Shown: positions 15,218 to 24,363 of the stretch, one piece after another | Layout of the letters: the number at the start of each line of letters is the position of its first letter | How positions within the stretch are numbered: the first letter of the stretch is position 1 | Source: Chamaesiphon sp. 336R_metabinner_41 | Lineage (GTDB): Bacteria > Cyanobacteriota > Cyanobacteriia > Cyanobacteriales > Chamaesiphonaceae | Length of the DNA: 42,049 nt | Direction of reading: 5' to 3' | NCBI GenBank assembly: GCA_025359915.1 | Contig: JANYDE010000147.1 | Location: 1-42,049, forward strand | Position numbers and translations under genes: made by a program | Notes under the pieces: model-generated | Seen by the model: the letters and a program-made list of their open reading frames with translations, nothing else | The model's database searches: none | What the model was told of the DNA's origin: nothing

Positions 15218-17269
15218 TTATTTCCACTCTTGCCAATTATTATTGAGAATCGAAGTATTCGGGAACGATGTCGGGTTGTTATTGGCTTCTAATCGCTTGC
15301 GTAGCTCGACAATCGAGGGTGATGGGTTTGGGAGCGATTCAACGATTTGAGCGGGTGTCAGACCCCGTTCGAGGGCAAATGCGGCGGTTGTACCAGCAGC
15401 GGCACCAGCAGACCATTCAAAGGAGTGAATCCGATAGGCGGCAGCAGCTACATGACTGGTAGCAATACTTTTACCTGCTACTAACATGTTATCAATTTTT
15501 TGAGGAATCATTGCCCGCAGTGGAATTTGGAAGGGGTATGCTTGTCCCTCACCTTTGCGCGAACCTACTCTGTCGCTGTTATTCGGGGATTCTGGTGGGT
15601 TATTTTGCATACAGGGATGAAAATCGATCGCATAGTGCCCAATCCCCACTGTATCAGCATAAATGGTCGATCGATTGCGGCTGGGAGTCCGGCCGCGTCC
15701 AGTTAATACATTTAAAGCGTTTGCGCCTGCTAAACCCGCTCGTAACTGCCGATTTTGGGCGGGGGTAAGTTGGGGCATTTTCGATCGATCTAGTAGGTTG
15801 TTGCGGCTAATATCGGCTTCTGAGATCGTAAATCCGTCTTTATATCCATAGGCAGGTCTGCCGATTATTCTTCGTCCTTCGCGAATGTAAGGGTATTTGG
15901 ATAAACCATGCGCTGTACCCATTGGTGAATCTAAACCACTCAGATATTTTTGATTGGGATTGGGGGTTTTTACCCAGTGGTTGGGAGAGTTGGGATCGGG
16001 ATTGGCGCGGGAATCGGTTTCGCCAGCGACTAACCAGTAGTAGAATCCTTGGGCATTTTCCTCGCCTTTGCGGAGGGTATCGGTGCGTAAGCCACCCATC
16101 CAACCATCTGGTTCTAATTGTTTGCCGAGTTGCAGTTGAGATCGATCGAGTATTAAGTTATCCTGGGCACTACCAGGGCGATAATCGTTACCCCATGTCC
16201 AGTTTTGCATGGAGATATCGCCAGGGGTGGGAGCCGCATAATTAATGCCGCCGAATTTCGCTGGTTTCCCTTCGCCGGGACTCCAAATTCGGCGATAACT
16301 GTAAACTACGCCAAAATCAGCCAGTCGTTTGAGTTCATAGCTATAGTAGGGAGCGTATTGTGAGTAAAAAGCTGGTGGTGTCTGGGGTTGAGGGGTAGCA
16401 GTTGTCTCCATCGCGAATGGGTAGGTAAATCCTTGGGTACAGTAAGGATCACCGCTGGTACTAGCAGATGATGGCTCTTCCGCCGAACGGGGATCTAAAC
16501 CTAGTCGATAGGGGACATCCGCCAAGCCTACCAATTCGCCTGTCTCAGTTGCATCGACGACATACCAGTTAGTTGGGGTAGATGCTAGCTGTTTGGGTGT
16601 CTGATAAGGCGGGATAAACAGAATTTTTTGCTTCTGAAACTTGGGTGAATCTCGATAACTATAGGCATCCTCGATCGTCTGTGATAGAGTTTCCGTATTG
16701 ATAGGCGCGGTTCCAGGTTGCGGTTGGTGTTGAATCGCGACTACCGCATTAATTTGCTGTCCATCGCCTCTTTTGCCGACAATCAAATTTTTGACAACGG
16801 TATTTGGATACCAATGTAATTTCCCCTTACCTTTGCTCTCTGCTGTCCGCAACATTCCATATAAAATATTGTGAGCATCCTTGGGCAAAAAACAAGCTTC
16901 ACTCACCCAGCAATCACCAGGATTTAACTTACCATAACGATCCTGAATTTTCTGCCGAAATTCCAAATAACCACGCGGAAAATACTTCTTCGCACGTTGA
17001 GTAGGACGTTCATCTAATGCGGACACCCCTTGGGAAGTAATTTGTCCACCCACCCAGTCGGTAATCTCCGTCATGCAGACTGTTTTCCCAGCCAGTAAGC
17101 CTTCATAAGCAGTCGCCGTACCACTCAAGCCCCCACCAGCGATCATCATATCGCACCCGATCGTCTTATCGACAGGTTTAAAATCGTTAGCTGCAAGCGT
17201 AACTGGTAAATAACCTAATTGCGAAACTAAGCCCAAACACAAAACTGTCAATGGTTGCTTGATCATCAT
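15218..17269 (-). CDS. Exported FAD-dependent oxidoreductase
   Basis: A 683-residue flavoprotein. The N-terminus MMIKQPLTVLCLGLVSQLGY...TLAA is a Sec-type signal peptide with likely cleavage near residue 27, so the enzyme should act outside the cytoplasm. The mature part opens with the dinucleotide-binding motif MMIAGGGLSGTATAYEG and continues with the CMTEITDWVGGQITSQG word typical of the FAD_oxidored group. A second FAD-contact region lies near the C-terminus (IDNMLVAGKSIATSHVAAA). The middle part is rich in Trp, Tyr and Pro and has no domain I can name. The substrate is unknown; annotations such as xanthan lyase are often given to this family without evidence. It may have neighbours elsewhere; none here share a pathway. 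Confidence 0.85.
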   Translation of the reverse strand: MMIKQPLTVLCLGLVSQLGYLPVTLAANDFKPVDKTIGCDMMIAGGGLSGTATAYEGLLAGKTVCMTEITDWVGGQITSQGVSALDERPTQRAKKYFPRGYLEFRQKIQDRYGKLNPGDCWVSEACFLPKDAHNILYGMLRTAESKGKGKLHWYPNTVVKNLIVGKRGDGQQINAVVAIQHQPQPGTAPINTETLSQTIEDAYSYRDSPKFQKQKILFIPPYQTPKQLASTPTNWYVVDATETGELVGLADVPYRLGLDPRSAEEPSSASTSGDPYCTQGFTYPFAMETTATPQPQTPPAFYSQYAPYYSYELKRLADFGVVYSYRRIWSPGEGKPAKFGGINYAAPTPGDISMQNWTWGNDYRPGSAQDNLILDRSQLQLGKQLEPDGWMGGLRTDTLRKGEENAQGFYYWLVAGETDSRANPDPNSPNHWVKTPNPNQKYLSGLDSPMGTAHGLSKYPYIREGRRIIGRPAYGYKDGFTISEADISRNNLLDRSKMPQLTPAQNRQLRAGLAGANALNVLTGRGRTPSRNRSTIYADTVGIGHYAIDFHPCMQNNPPESPNNSDRVGSRKGEGQAYPFQIPLRAMIPQKIDNMLVAGKSIATSHVAAAAYRIHSFEWSAGAAAGTTAAFALERGLTPAQIVESLPNPSPSIVELRKRLEANNNPTSFPNTSILNNNWQEWK

Positions 17270-17709
17270 CAGAAATTTAAACGGGGTAAATGCATGGTTT
17301 GAACTTAGTCTAATCTAACCAGGCATCATTCACCATGCCTCAGATCGATTATACAGACTAGTTATTCCGACAATCGATCGATCTCTCAAGTTCCTGATTG
17401 CCATACTCACATCTTTCATTTAACCGCCATCAAGTCTATACCACCGTAACCACTATGATGGGATTTCAGCCTTGGTTTCACCGCTCGATACATCGAGAGA
17501 GGTAGTTTTGTCAGTCAACTAGGTTTCTAATACACACCAATATTTTTTGGTTAATACGATAGTTTCTATTATTCTGGTGGGTACTATAGCTATTAGTTAC
17601 ATAATTAAGTGAGGTAATCTCTGAAATCAATAGTTAGTTGTCATATTTAGAAGATATTTTGTTAGGTAATCTGTTTCATCGTTAGCCACAATACATCTGG
17701 AGATATTCC
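17270..17709. other. Long intergenic region, no gene seen
   Basis: About 440 bp upstream of the oxidoreductase start and before the 78-codon plus-strand candidate. Composition is A/T-rich towards the right. I see a short CTCGATACATCGAG stem near 17490 but no convincing promoter, repeat family or RNA gene. Confidence 0.5.
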
Positions 17710-17946
17710 TTGCGTAAGAAGCCAAATTCCGACAGAACCCACCAAAACAATAACCATGAAGTAGTTGTAAAAGTTAAAATACCCAAAAGTGTATTAACTT
17801 TTATGGATACTACTACTAAGGTTTGCAGACCCATAATTCCGCTCTTAACAGTAGCTCATATTATGGTTATGCCCCTAAATATAAATACTTCTTTTCATCA
17901 CTTAGCACAGCCAGTGATTGATTCCCAAAGAAACAACTCAAATTAG
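17710..17946 (+). CDS. Candidate small protein (78 aa), unrecognised
   Basis: A 78-codon frame starting with TTG, with GGAG (17699-17702) 7 bases upstream, and followed by a strong hairpin terminator 19 bp after its stop. It has a charged N-terminus (KKPNSDRTHQNNNHEVVVKV), a moderately hydrophobic middle (PIIPLLTVAHIMVMPL) and a polar end. I recognise no family. The start site and the downstream terminator support it being a gene; the weak composition and non-ATG start argue for caution. Confidence 0.4.
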   Translation: MRKKPNSDRTHQNNNHEVVVKVKIPKSVLTFMDTTTKVCRPIIPLLTVAHIMVMPLNINTSFHHLAQPVIDSQRNNSN

Positions 17947-17964
17947 TTAAGCAACTTTAAATAA

Positions 17965-17995
17965 CGGCGGTATCGATTAAAAAAAGATACCGCCG
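17965..17995 (+). terminator. Hairpin terminator between the 78-aa frame and cysE
   Basis: Perfect 10-bp arms CGGCGGTATC (17965-17974) and GATACCGCCG (17986-17995), followed on the plus strand by ATTTGTTTTTGG. It lies between convergent genes, so it could serve both, but the T-run is better on plus. Confidence 0.7.
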
Positions 17996-18022
17996 ATTTG
18001 TTTTTGGTGTTCTTAATAAAGA

Positions 18023-18778
18023 TTAAATTCCCGAACCGTCTAAAAATTGACGAATAACTTTATCTTCCAATTGACAACTCGGCGGTAATTCAATCTCTTC
18101 CGCCGAGGGAGTTTCAATCCCTTGAACGATCGCATTACAAGTTTTTTCTACTTGCAACTTCTGGACTTGCTTTTCTAAACTTTCAATGCGAGCGACTAAT
18201 GCCTGGATTACTTCAGCTTCCGTATCTGGCAAATTACCATGTTCTAGCGGCCCCATTTTCTCACCCGCTCGATACAAGATCCGCCCAGGGATGCCCACTA
18301 CGGTAGAGTCTGACGGTACATCGCGCAGCACCACAGAACCCGCGCCAATGCGGACATTACTGCCGATTAATAGATTTCCTAATACCTTCGCACCTGCTCC
18401 AACTACCACATTCTCGCCTAAAGTTGGATGCCGTTTGCCGCTTTCTTTGCCCGTACCACCGAGCGTCACACCTTGATAAATTAGCGCGTAATCACCAATA
18501 ATTGTGGTTTCACCAATTACCACACCCATACCATGATCGATAAATACACCCTTACCAATTGTTGCCCCTGGATGAATCTCAATTCCCGTAAAAAATCGCG
18601 ACAAATAAGAAATAAATCGGGGAATAAATGGCAATCCTAATACATGCAGCCAATGAGCAAAACGGTGTAATGATAACGCTTGTAAGCCTGGATAGCAGAA
18701 AAGAACTTCTACCCAGTTACGCGCAGCGGGATCGCGATCGAAGATAATTCGGAAGTCAGCAATTAGTTGAGAAATCAC
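18023..18778 (-). CDS. cysE: Serine O-acetyltransferase CysE
   Basis: Transfers acetyl from acetyl-CoA to serine, giving O-acetylserine for cysteine synthesis; a cytosolic trimer-based enzyme with a left-handed beta helix. The catalytic pair is in FIDHGMGVVIGE (Asp81, His82), with the LGGTGKESGKRHPTLG loop (106-121) and hexapeptide repeats (IGAGSVVLRDVP, VVGIPGRILY). The 251 residues represent the shorter CysE type with a reduced N-terminal helical domain. The last 60 residues hold a helical, coiled-coil-like tail (VIQALVARIESLEKQVQKLQ) that is longer than in many homologues. ATG at 18778. Confidence 0.95.
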   Translation of the reverse strand: MISQLIADFRIIFDRDPAARNWVEVLFCYPGLQALSLHRFAHWLHVLGLPFIPRFISYLSRFFTGIEIHPGATIGKGVFIDHGMGVVIGETTIIGDYALIYQGVTLGGTGKESGKRHPTLGENVVVGAGAKVLGNLLIGSNVRIGAGSVVLRDVPSDSTVVGIPGRILYRAGEKMGPLEHGNLPDTEAEVIQALVARIESLEKQVQKLQVEKTCNAIVQGIETPSAEEIELPPSCQLEDKVIRQFLDGSGI

Positions 18779-18920
18779 AGCAAGTGTTCCACGATCGATA
18801 GGAGACTATTCTATATTTTAACTGGTATTTGTCTCTTTCGGCTTTAGGCTTTAGGGGAAAGGGGAAAGGGGGAAATAAATCTATTGGCGTTGTGAATATG
18901 GGGATGAAATGCGCTGAAAT

Positions 18921-19022
18921 TTAGGATAGGGGAAATTCATGAAGCGGCGGTTTTATTCGGGGGGAACCCCCAAATAAAAACGACGCAGAATAAAAAACCG
19001 ACAAGACATTGCCCCTACCCTA
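18921..19022. repeat. About 100-bp inverted-repeat element
   Basis: Ends TTAGGATAGGGG (18921-18932) and CCCCTACCCTAA (19012-19023) match as inverted repeats at 11 of 12 positions. Inside is a stem TTTTATTCGGGGGG/CCCCCAAATAAAA (18951-18979). The remainder reads like a known GCCCCTAC/GTAGGGGC repeat type. No gene is contained. Confidence 0.55.
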
Positions 19023-19062
19023 AATGTTAGGGTTTTCCCCTGAAATAAATCATTTCAATCGA

Positions 19063-19809
19063 TTAAACTCGAACAGTCGCGCGAGTAGCTGCTAGAGCTT
19101 CAACTAAACTGCGAACTACAGCAATCATCGCTAGTTCATCATTGAGCTTGTTGATAGCTGAACCAACACCGACACCTGCTGCACCAGCAGAAATTGCTAG
19201 TGGTGCAGTAACGCTGGATAAACCAGACGCACAGATGACAGGTACACTGACTGCGCGGGAGATTTCATAAGCTGCTGCTAGAGTAGGTGCAGCTTTTTCG
19301 ATCAAACCGAGAGTACCAGCATGAGTAGGCGCACTGCTAGTACCGCCTTCAGTTTGGATGATGTCTGCACCAGCCGCGACTAGAGCTTGAGCCAACTCGA
19401 CTTGTTTGTCAAGTGTCAGGATGTGGGGAACGGTCACAGAGAGGGTAATTTCGGGCAACAAGGCACGAGTAGCTTGAGTGAGAGCCAAAACTTCATCCGC
19501 TTCAAACCGGATGCCTTGAGCGTAGAAACTGTCGAAGTTACCGATCTCGATTAAGTCCGCACCAGCTTCTACCGCAGCGACAAATAATTGGGGTGAGACC
19601 GCCGAAACGCAGATTGGTAAATTGGTGAGCTGACGCGCCATCCGTACTAAGTCAGCATCAGCAGCAATATCTAAGAATGTAGCACCACCCCGATCGGCTG
19701 CTCTGACTATAGCAGCTACTCGATCGCGATCGAAATTATTTAACCCACTGATGACTTTGAGGACTTGGTTACTAGCAAAGGCTGTTTGCAGGCTATTCAA
19801 CATATTCAT
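19063..19809 (-). CDS. ycf23: Ycf23 / DUF561 barrel protein
   Basis: A 248-residue TIM-barrel protein of the Ycf23 family, encoded in cyanobacteria and some algal plastids, with unknown function. Typical segments are VLKVISGLNNFDRDRV (residues 17-32 or so), GGATFLDIAADADLVRMA, LPICVSAVSPQLFVAAVEAGADLIEIGN, AGADIIQTEGGTSSAP and VPVICASGLSSVTAPLAISAGAAGVGVGSAINKL, the last resembling a phosphate-binding loop. Possible starts are a GTG at 19812 and ATGs at 19809 and 19803; none has a clear Shine-Dalgarno, and I chose 19809. The neighbours (cysE, ABC exporter) suggest no role. Confidence 0.88.
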   Translation of the reverse strand: MNMLNSLQTAFASNQVLKVISGLNNFDRDRVAAIVRAADRGGATFLDIAADADLVRMARQLTNLPICVSAVSPQLFVAAVEAGADLIEIGNFDSFYAQGIRFEADEVLALTQATRALLPEITLSVTVPHILTLDKQVELAQALVAAGADIIQTEGGTSSAPTHAGTLGLIEKAAPTLAAAYEISRAVSVPVICASGLSSVTAPLAISAGAAGVGVGSAINKLNDELAMIAVVRSLVEALAATRATVRV

Positions 19810-19909
19810 CACTTGAGTGAGGGGACATATAAATCTTTATCTGAACCATTTTGACATCGATCGGGCGGGATTGGCTAAACTCGATCGAATCCTTAACCAT
19901 AGTGGGTAC

Positions 19910-19942
19910 AGAAACCCGACTTTTTGGAAAAGTCGGGTTTCT
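19910..19942 (-). terminator. Hairpin AGAAACCCGACTTTT/AAAAGTCGGGTTTCT
   Basis: Perfect 15-bp arms around a very short loop, 173 bp downstream of the ABC exporter stop. One of five hairpins in the window sharing the CCCGACTT stem. Confidence 0.6.
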
Positions 19943-20114
19943 GGGGTTGTTAACAGTTGGCAAAATACTTAGATTTAAGTAGATATTAACAATCTAAATC
20001 TTGTAAATTCTCCTCAATTAAAATATCAATCGCAATTCTCAGGCGATTTTGCCAGTCAGGTACTAGTTTAAGTCGCTCTCTGACTCCAGGCAACACATAG
20101 GTTTTTCAGAGCGG

Positions 20115-22010
20115 TTAAGTTCCTAGCATTTGCAATTGATATAGACTTGAATATAAACCACCGGAATCCACCAATTCTTCATGACTACCAGACTCTAGTA
20201 ATGAACCCTGCTTGAGTACAAAAATCCGATCGACATTCCGAATCGTAGACAGACGGTGAGCGATAATAATTGCAGTGCGATCGACAATTAATCGATCGAG
20301 TGCATCTTGGACTAATGCTTCTGTCCCTACGTCTAAACTAGCCGTAGCTTCATCTAATACTAATACGCGGGGATTGCGAATTACGGAGCGTGCAAAGGCA
20401 ATTAACTGTTTTTGCCCAGCGGATAGATTAGAACCACGTTCTCGCAATTGAGTATCATAACCTTGGGGAAGTCGTTTGATAAATCTGTCGATATTCGTCG
20501 ATTCAGCCGCATGGAGAACTTGTTCTGCTGAATACTCTTCGCCGAGGGTGATATTGTCTCGCACATTTCCTGCAAACAAAAAGCCATCTTGCAAAATCAC
20601 GCCCAAATAGCGACGGAGTTCGGCTTGGGTGATTTTTTTGATATCCACCCCATCGACTAAAATTCGACCCTTTGTTGGCTCATATAGACGGCACAGGAGC
20701 CGAATAATCGAGCTTTTCCCCGCTCCGGTGGGTCCGACTAAGGCGATTTTTTCACCTGGTTTAATGGTGAAGTCTAAATCACGAATTACGTAGTCATCAT
20801 CTTTATAGGCAAACCAGACATGCTCGAAGCGAATTTCACCCTGAGAGCCACTATCGATGTGCGTCAGGGGTAAGCTTTGAGCATTATCGATATCTTTGAT
20901 TTCGATCGGCTCATTGAGGATATCACTAATCCGTTCGACTGCGGTAAATCCTGATTGAATTGCGGTGAATTTTTCGGCGAATTGACGCAATGGTTCAAAC
21001 AATTTTTGGGCAAATAAAATGAATGCTGATAATGTCCCAAAATCTAATGTTTTGCCCAGTACCATCAAGCCACCCCACCAGAGGACACCAGCGATGGCGA
21101 CGAGAGAAATCCATTCTAGCGTTGCGGAAACTGCGGAATCATGGAAGTTAGTTTTATCGATTTCTTGGATATATCGATCGCGTACTGTCCGAAATAATTC
21201 AGCGTTATATTTCTCGCGTCTAAATAGTTGGACAACATCAATTCCCACAACATTTTCTTGCACCATCGAGTTGAGTGCGGACAACTCTTCTCTGCCACGA
21301 TAATTTGCTTTGCGATATTCATGCTGAAAGTAAATTACTAATGCCGCAACTGGGATGAGCATCACTAATAACATCGTGGCAATTTGCCACTGGAGCGTAA
21401 ACATATAATAGATCATCACCAGGATCGAAAATAGATCGCTGATAATCCCAATCGCTCCAGTGGTAAAGACATCTCCTAATGCTTCGACATCATTAGTGAG
21501 GCGGGTAATTAACTTACCGACTGGTGTGCGATCGAAAAAACGCACGGCTAAAGATGTGACTCGATCGAATAAATCGTTCCGAATATCTGCGGTAATTTGT
21601 TGTCCGATCCGTTGGACAGTATAACCTTGGATTGCGGTTAGAAACAATCTAATTATTACCGTCCCCATCAGGATCAGCGTCAATAAATTCAATCCATCTA
21701 ACATGGATAAACCACTCACAAAATCCCAGGTTTTTTCACTTCTGATTTTAGAAATTGCCTGCCCAATAATCAATGGCTGAATTGCATTGGAAATCGCCAA
21801 CGGAATCAACAATCCGAATGATAAAACAAATAACTTCCCACTGCGACGAGCATATGGTACCAGTCTTAATAATAATCGCCAATCATTATCTGGGAGTACG
21901 GGCGATGCTAGATTTTGAGCTGGAGATTCTGTAGCATTAGTCATGTACGTAGCAGGGAGTTGTGGTTTGTAGAATTTGACAGGCTGTTGACTAACATTGT
22001 AATTGCTCAC
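20115..22010 (-). CDS. ABC exporter, fused membrane and ATPase domains
   Basis: A 631-residue half-transporter that should work as a homodimer or paired exporter in the plasma membrane. After a 40-residue soluble lead, six helices cover about residues 60-340 (RSGKLFVLSFGLLIPLAI; IISDLFSILVMIYYMF; WISLVAIAGVLWWGG). The nucleotide-binding domain starts near 390 with Walker A GPTGAGKSS (426-434), Q-loop ILQDGFLF (472-479), signature NLSAGQKQL (528-536), Walker B VLVLDEAT (549-556), D-loop SLD (558-560) and the H-loop in IIIAHRLST. All catalytic parts are intact. It resembles lipid and multidrug exporters of the MsbA/MdlB type; the substrate is unknown. ATG at 22010. Confidence 0.93.
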   Translation of the reverse strand: MSNYNVSQQPVKFYKPQLPATYMTNATESPAQNLASPVLPDNDWRLLLRLVPYARRSGKLFVLSFGLLIPLAISNAIQPLIIGQAISKIRSEKTWDFVSGLSMLDGLNLLTLILMGTVIIRLFLTAIQGYTVQRIGQQITADIRNDLFDRVTSLAVRFFDRTPVGKLITRLTNDVEALGDVFTTGAIGIISDLFSILVMIYYMFTLQWQIATMLLVMLIPVAALVIYFQHEYRKANYRGREELSALNSMVQENVVGIDVVQLFRREKYNAELFRTVRDRYIQEIDKTNFHDSAVSATLEWISLVAIAGVLWWGGLMVLGKTLDFGTLSAFILFAQKLFEPLRQFAEKFTAIQSGFTAVERISDILNEPIEIKDIDNAQSLPLTHIDSGSQGEIRFEHVWFAYKDDDYVIRDLDFTIKPGEKIALVGPTGAGKSSIIRLLCRLYEPTKGRILVDGVDIKKITQAELRRYLGVILQDGFLFAGNVRDNITLGEEYSAEQVLHAAESTNIDRFIKRLPQGYDTQLRERGSNLSAGQKQLIAFARSVIRNPRVLVLDEATASLDVGTEALVQDALDRLIVDRTAIIIAHRLSTIRNVDRIFVLKQGSLLESGSHEELVDSGGLYSSLYQLQMLGT

Positions 22011-22042
22011 ATCTGCATCAAAACATAGTTACTAGTGTTTTA

Positions 22043-22117
22043 GTGAATAGTGGATGGTGAATAGTGTGTAACGGTGATGGTGAGTAGTCTAATTTCCTGG
22101 GTGGGAAGGGAGTATGA
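22043..22117 (+). repeat. Left arm of an inverted repeat flanking serS
   Basis: 75 bp that recurs in inverted orientation at 23562-23636. Hand alignment shows roughly nine matches in ten with two single-base gaps, including the perfect run TTTCCTGGGTGGGAAGGGAG and then TATGA. The arm is built partly from GTGAATAGTGG-type words common elsewhere in the window. Confidence 0.8.
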
Positions 22118-22189
22118 TATCGTTACCCACTCTCACTGTAGATCCAAGACGATCGTAAGATATAGAAGTATCTTTAGGTAGTAAAAACG

Positions 22190-23473
22190 GTGCTGGACAT
22201 TAGACAGATTCGAGAAAATCCAGAATTAGTACAGACAAAACTAGATCTCCGAGGAGCGGGTGTCTATGACATCCAACCCATTCTCGCGCTGGATAAACAA
22301 CAGCGTGAGCTAGAATCTACCCGCAGTCAACTTCAGGCGCGAAGCAACGAAATCGGTAAGCTCGTTGGCGTGCAAATGAAATCGGGAACTGCTCCCAACG
22401 CGCCAGAGATTCAAACCCTCAAAGACGAAGGAAATGCTGTCAAAGCCCAGCTAAACGAATTGGAGCCAGCCGAGCGGGAACTCAAATCACAGATTAACAT
22501 TCTCATTCTACAACTACCCAATCTCCCCAGCGATACTACTCCAGTTGGTAAGACTGAAGATGAGAATATCGAACTCCGTAAATGGGGGGATGAATATATC
22601 CCCACACATGCCGAAATTTTACCCCACTGGGAAATCGGCGAGAAATTAGGCATCTTGAACTTTGAGAGCAGCGCGAAAATTGCCCAAAGTCGATTTGTCA
22701 CCCTGATTGGTGCTGGTGCCGCGCTCGAACGCGCCCTGATTAGCTTTATGCTCGATCGACAGATTGCCGCAGGTTATACTGAAGTTAGCCCTCCCATTCT
22801 TGTCAATACCGCTTCCATGACGGCGACGGGACAACTACCCAAGTTTGCTGAAGATGGCTTCAAATGCGCTGAAGACGATTTGTGGTTGATTCCCACCGCC
22901 GAAGTTCCTGTCACCAATCTCTATCGCGAACAAATCCTCACCAGCGAACAACTCCCCATTCATCACTGTGCCTACACTCCCTGTTTCCGGCGCGAAGCTG
23001 GCAGTGCTGGGCGAGATACACGCGGTTTAATCAGGCTTCATCAGTTCAACAAAGTCGAGCTAGTCAAATTCGTTCATCCCGACACATCCGCACAGGAGCA
23101 CGAAGCCCTCCTGCTGGATGCAGAAGCTATCCTCCAGGCTCTAAAATTACCTTATCGAGTATTAGAACTCTGCACCGGAGATATCGGCTTCAGCGCGGCG
23201 AAATGCTATGACTTAGAAGTTTGGCTCCCCTCGGCTGGCAAATATCGAGAGATTTCGAGTTGTTCCAATTTCCAAGATTTCCAAGCCCGTCGGGGTGATA
23301 TCCGGTTCAAAGAAACTGGCAAAAAAGGCACTCAATTCCTCCATACCCTCAATGGTTCAGGATTGGCTATCGGTAGAACTATGGCGGCAATTCTCGAAAA
23401 CTATCAGCAACCAGATGGTACAATTCAAATACCTGAAGTGTTGCAGTCTTACTTAGGTAGAGCAGTGTTATAG
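22190..23473 (+). CDS. serS: Seryl-tRNA synthetase
   Basis: Class II aminoacyl-tRNA synthetase charging tRNA-Ser (and tRNA-Sec where present). The N-terminal two-helix coiled-coil arm that grips tRNA is seen at about residues 28-105 ([40 protein letters not shown]). Class II motif 2 is [20 protein letters not shown] and motif 3 is [19 protein letters not shown]; the serine/ATP loop [16 protein letters not shown] is present. 427 residues is standard. The start is the GTG at 22190 ([12 protein letters not shown], as in homologues); there is no ATG at this point. It is bracketed by an inverted repeat, see 22043 and 23562. Confidence 0.96.
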   Translation: MLDIRQIRENPELVQTKLDLRGAGVYDIQPILALDKQQRELESTRSQLQARSNEIGKLVGVQMKSGTAPNAPEIQTLKDEGNAVKAQLNELEPAERELKSQINILILQLPNLPSDTTPVGKTEDENIELRKWGDEYIPTHAEILPHWEIGEKLGILNFESSAKIAQSRFVTLIGAGAALERALISFMLDRQIAAGYTEVSPPILVNTASMTATGQLPKFAEDGFKCAEDDLWLIPTAEVPVTNLYREQILTSEQLPIHHCAYTPCFRREAGSAGRDTRGLIRLHQFNKVELVKFVHPDTSAQEHEALLLDAEAILQALKLPYRVLELCTGDIGFSAAKCYDLEVWLPSAGKYREISSCSNFQDFQARRGDIRFKETGKKGTQFLHTLNGSGLAIGRTMAAILENYQQPDGTIQIPEVLQSYLGRAVL

Positions 23474-23504
23474 CAATCAATTATCAAGACTAGATAATAT
23501 CAAA

Positions 23505-23533
23505 AAACCCGACTTCTTGAAGAAGTCGGGTTT
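23505..23533 (+). terminator. Hairpin terminator after serS
   Basis: Arms AAACCCGACTTCTT (23505-23518) and AAGAAGTCGGGTTT (23520-23533) with a minimal loop, 32 bp after the serS stop and followed by CTCTTCC. It has the same CCCGACTT stem as four other hairpins here. Confidence 0.7.
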
Positions 23534-23561
23534 CTCTTCCCACCTCATGAAGTGACTTAAT

Positions 23562-23636
23562 TCATACTCCCTTCCCACCCAGGAAATAGACGACTCACCG
23601 TCACCGTTACACACTAATAACCCATCCACTATCCAC
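23562..23636 (-). repeat. Right arm of the inverted repeat flanking serS
   Basis: Reverse-complement partner of 22043-22117. A further copy of the word CTGGGAAGGGAGTAG occurs at about 23665-23679 in the opposite sense. With the left arm it encloses 1,444 bp that contain only serS and its terminator. Confidence 0.8.
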
Positions 23637-23692
23637 AGACTATTCTAGAGATCTAATTCTTCACTGGGAAGGGAGTAGATTTAAGCTATTGC

Positions 23693-24160
23693 TCATCTTC
23701 GCTTCTGACGAAACCAATCGCGTAATTGTTGACGACAGGAAGACTCCAAAATCCCGCCGATGACGGTTAATTTATGATTGGAAGCCGCACTATCGGGAAT
23801 ATTTAACACTGTGCGGACGCTGCCCGTCTTGGCATCATCAGCACCATATACTAGCAATCCTAACCTAGCCGCTACGATCGCACCAGCACACATCGGACAA
23901 GGTTCGAGGGTCACGTATATTGTACATCGATCGAGATGCCAATTATCCAAATACGCTCCGGCCGATCGAATCGCCACAATTTCGGCATGAGCCGTTGGAT
24001 CTCGATCTCTTTCTTTGCGATTTTCACCTTCTGCTATGATCTCACCCTTGGGGTTGATAATTATTGCCCCGACAGGTACTTCTCCAGCATTACCAGCCTT
24101 TGTAGCTAATTCGATCGATCTTTGCATCCACCTTTGATGTAACTGAAAATCTATATCCAT
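23693..24160 (-). CDS. tadA: tRNA-specific adenosine deaminase TadA
   Basis: Deaminates adenosine 34 of tRNA-Arg(ACG) to inosine. The zinc site is intact: His58 and catalytic Glu60 in TAHAEIVAI, and Cys88/Cys91 in TLEPCPMCAGAI. EVPVGAIII (27-35) and GENRKERDRDPTAHAE are family features, and 155 residues is normal. ATG at 24160. Convergent with serS across the repeat region. Confidence 0.95.
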   Translation of the reverse strand: MDIDFQLHQRWMQRSIELATKAGNAGEVPVGAIIINPKGEIIAEGENRKERDRDPTAHAEIVAIRSAGAYLDNWHLDRCTIYVTLEPCPMCAGAIVAARLGLLVYGADDAKTGSVRTVLNIPDSAASNHKLTVIGGILESSCRQQLRDWFRQKRR

Positions 24161-24363
24161 TATGAAGAGACTGGGAAACCAACGTTTAATTCGCTAAACT
24201 ACTAAAAACTAAACCACTAAACCACTCCCCTGCGGTATTCCGATCTCTCTGTAGGGGGAGAACCCCAGATCGAAATTTTTTGGTGCCAGTAATATAGATA
24301 TTATCCCCCTGTCAGTTCACAAAAATTGTTACAATAGTTAACAGGGCTAATTATTCTAACCTT

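Noticed and set aside
19986-20105. Protein-like 39-codon frame as a gene
   Set aside because: No start codon and no family recognised; listed only as a low-interest remnant.
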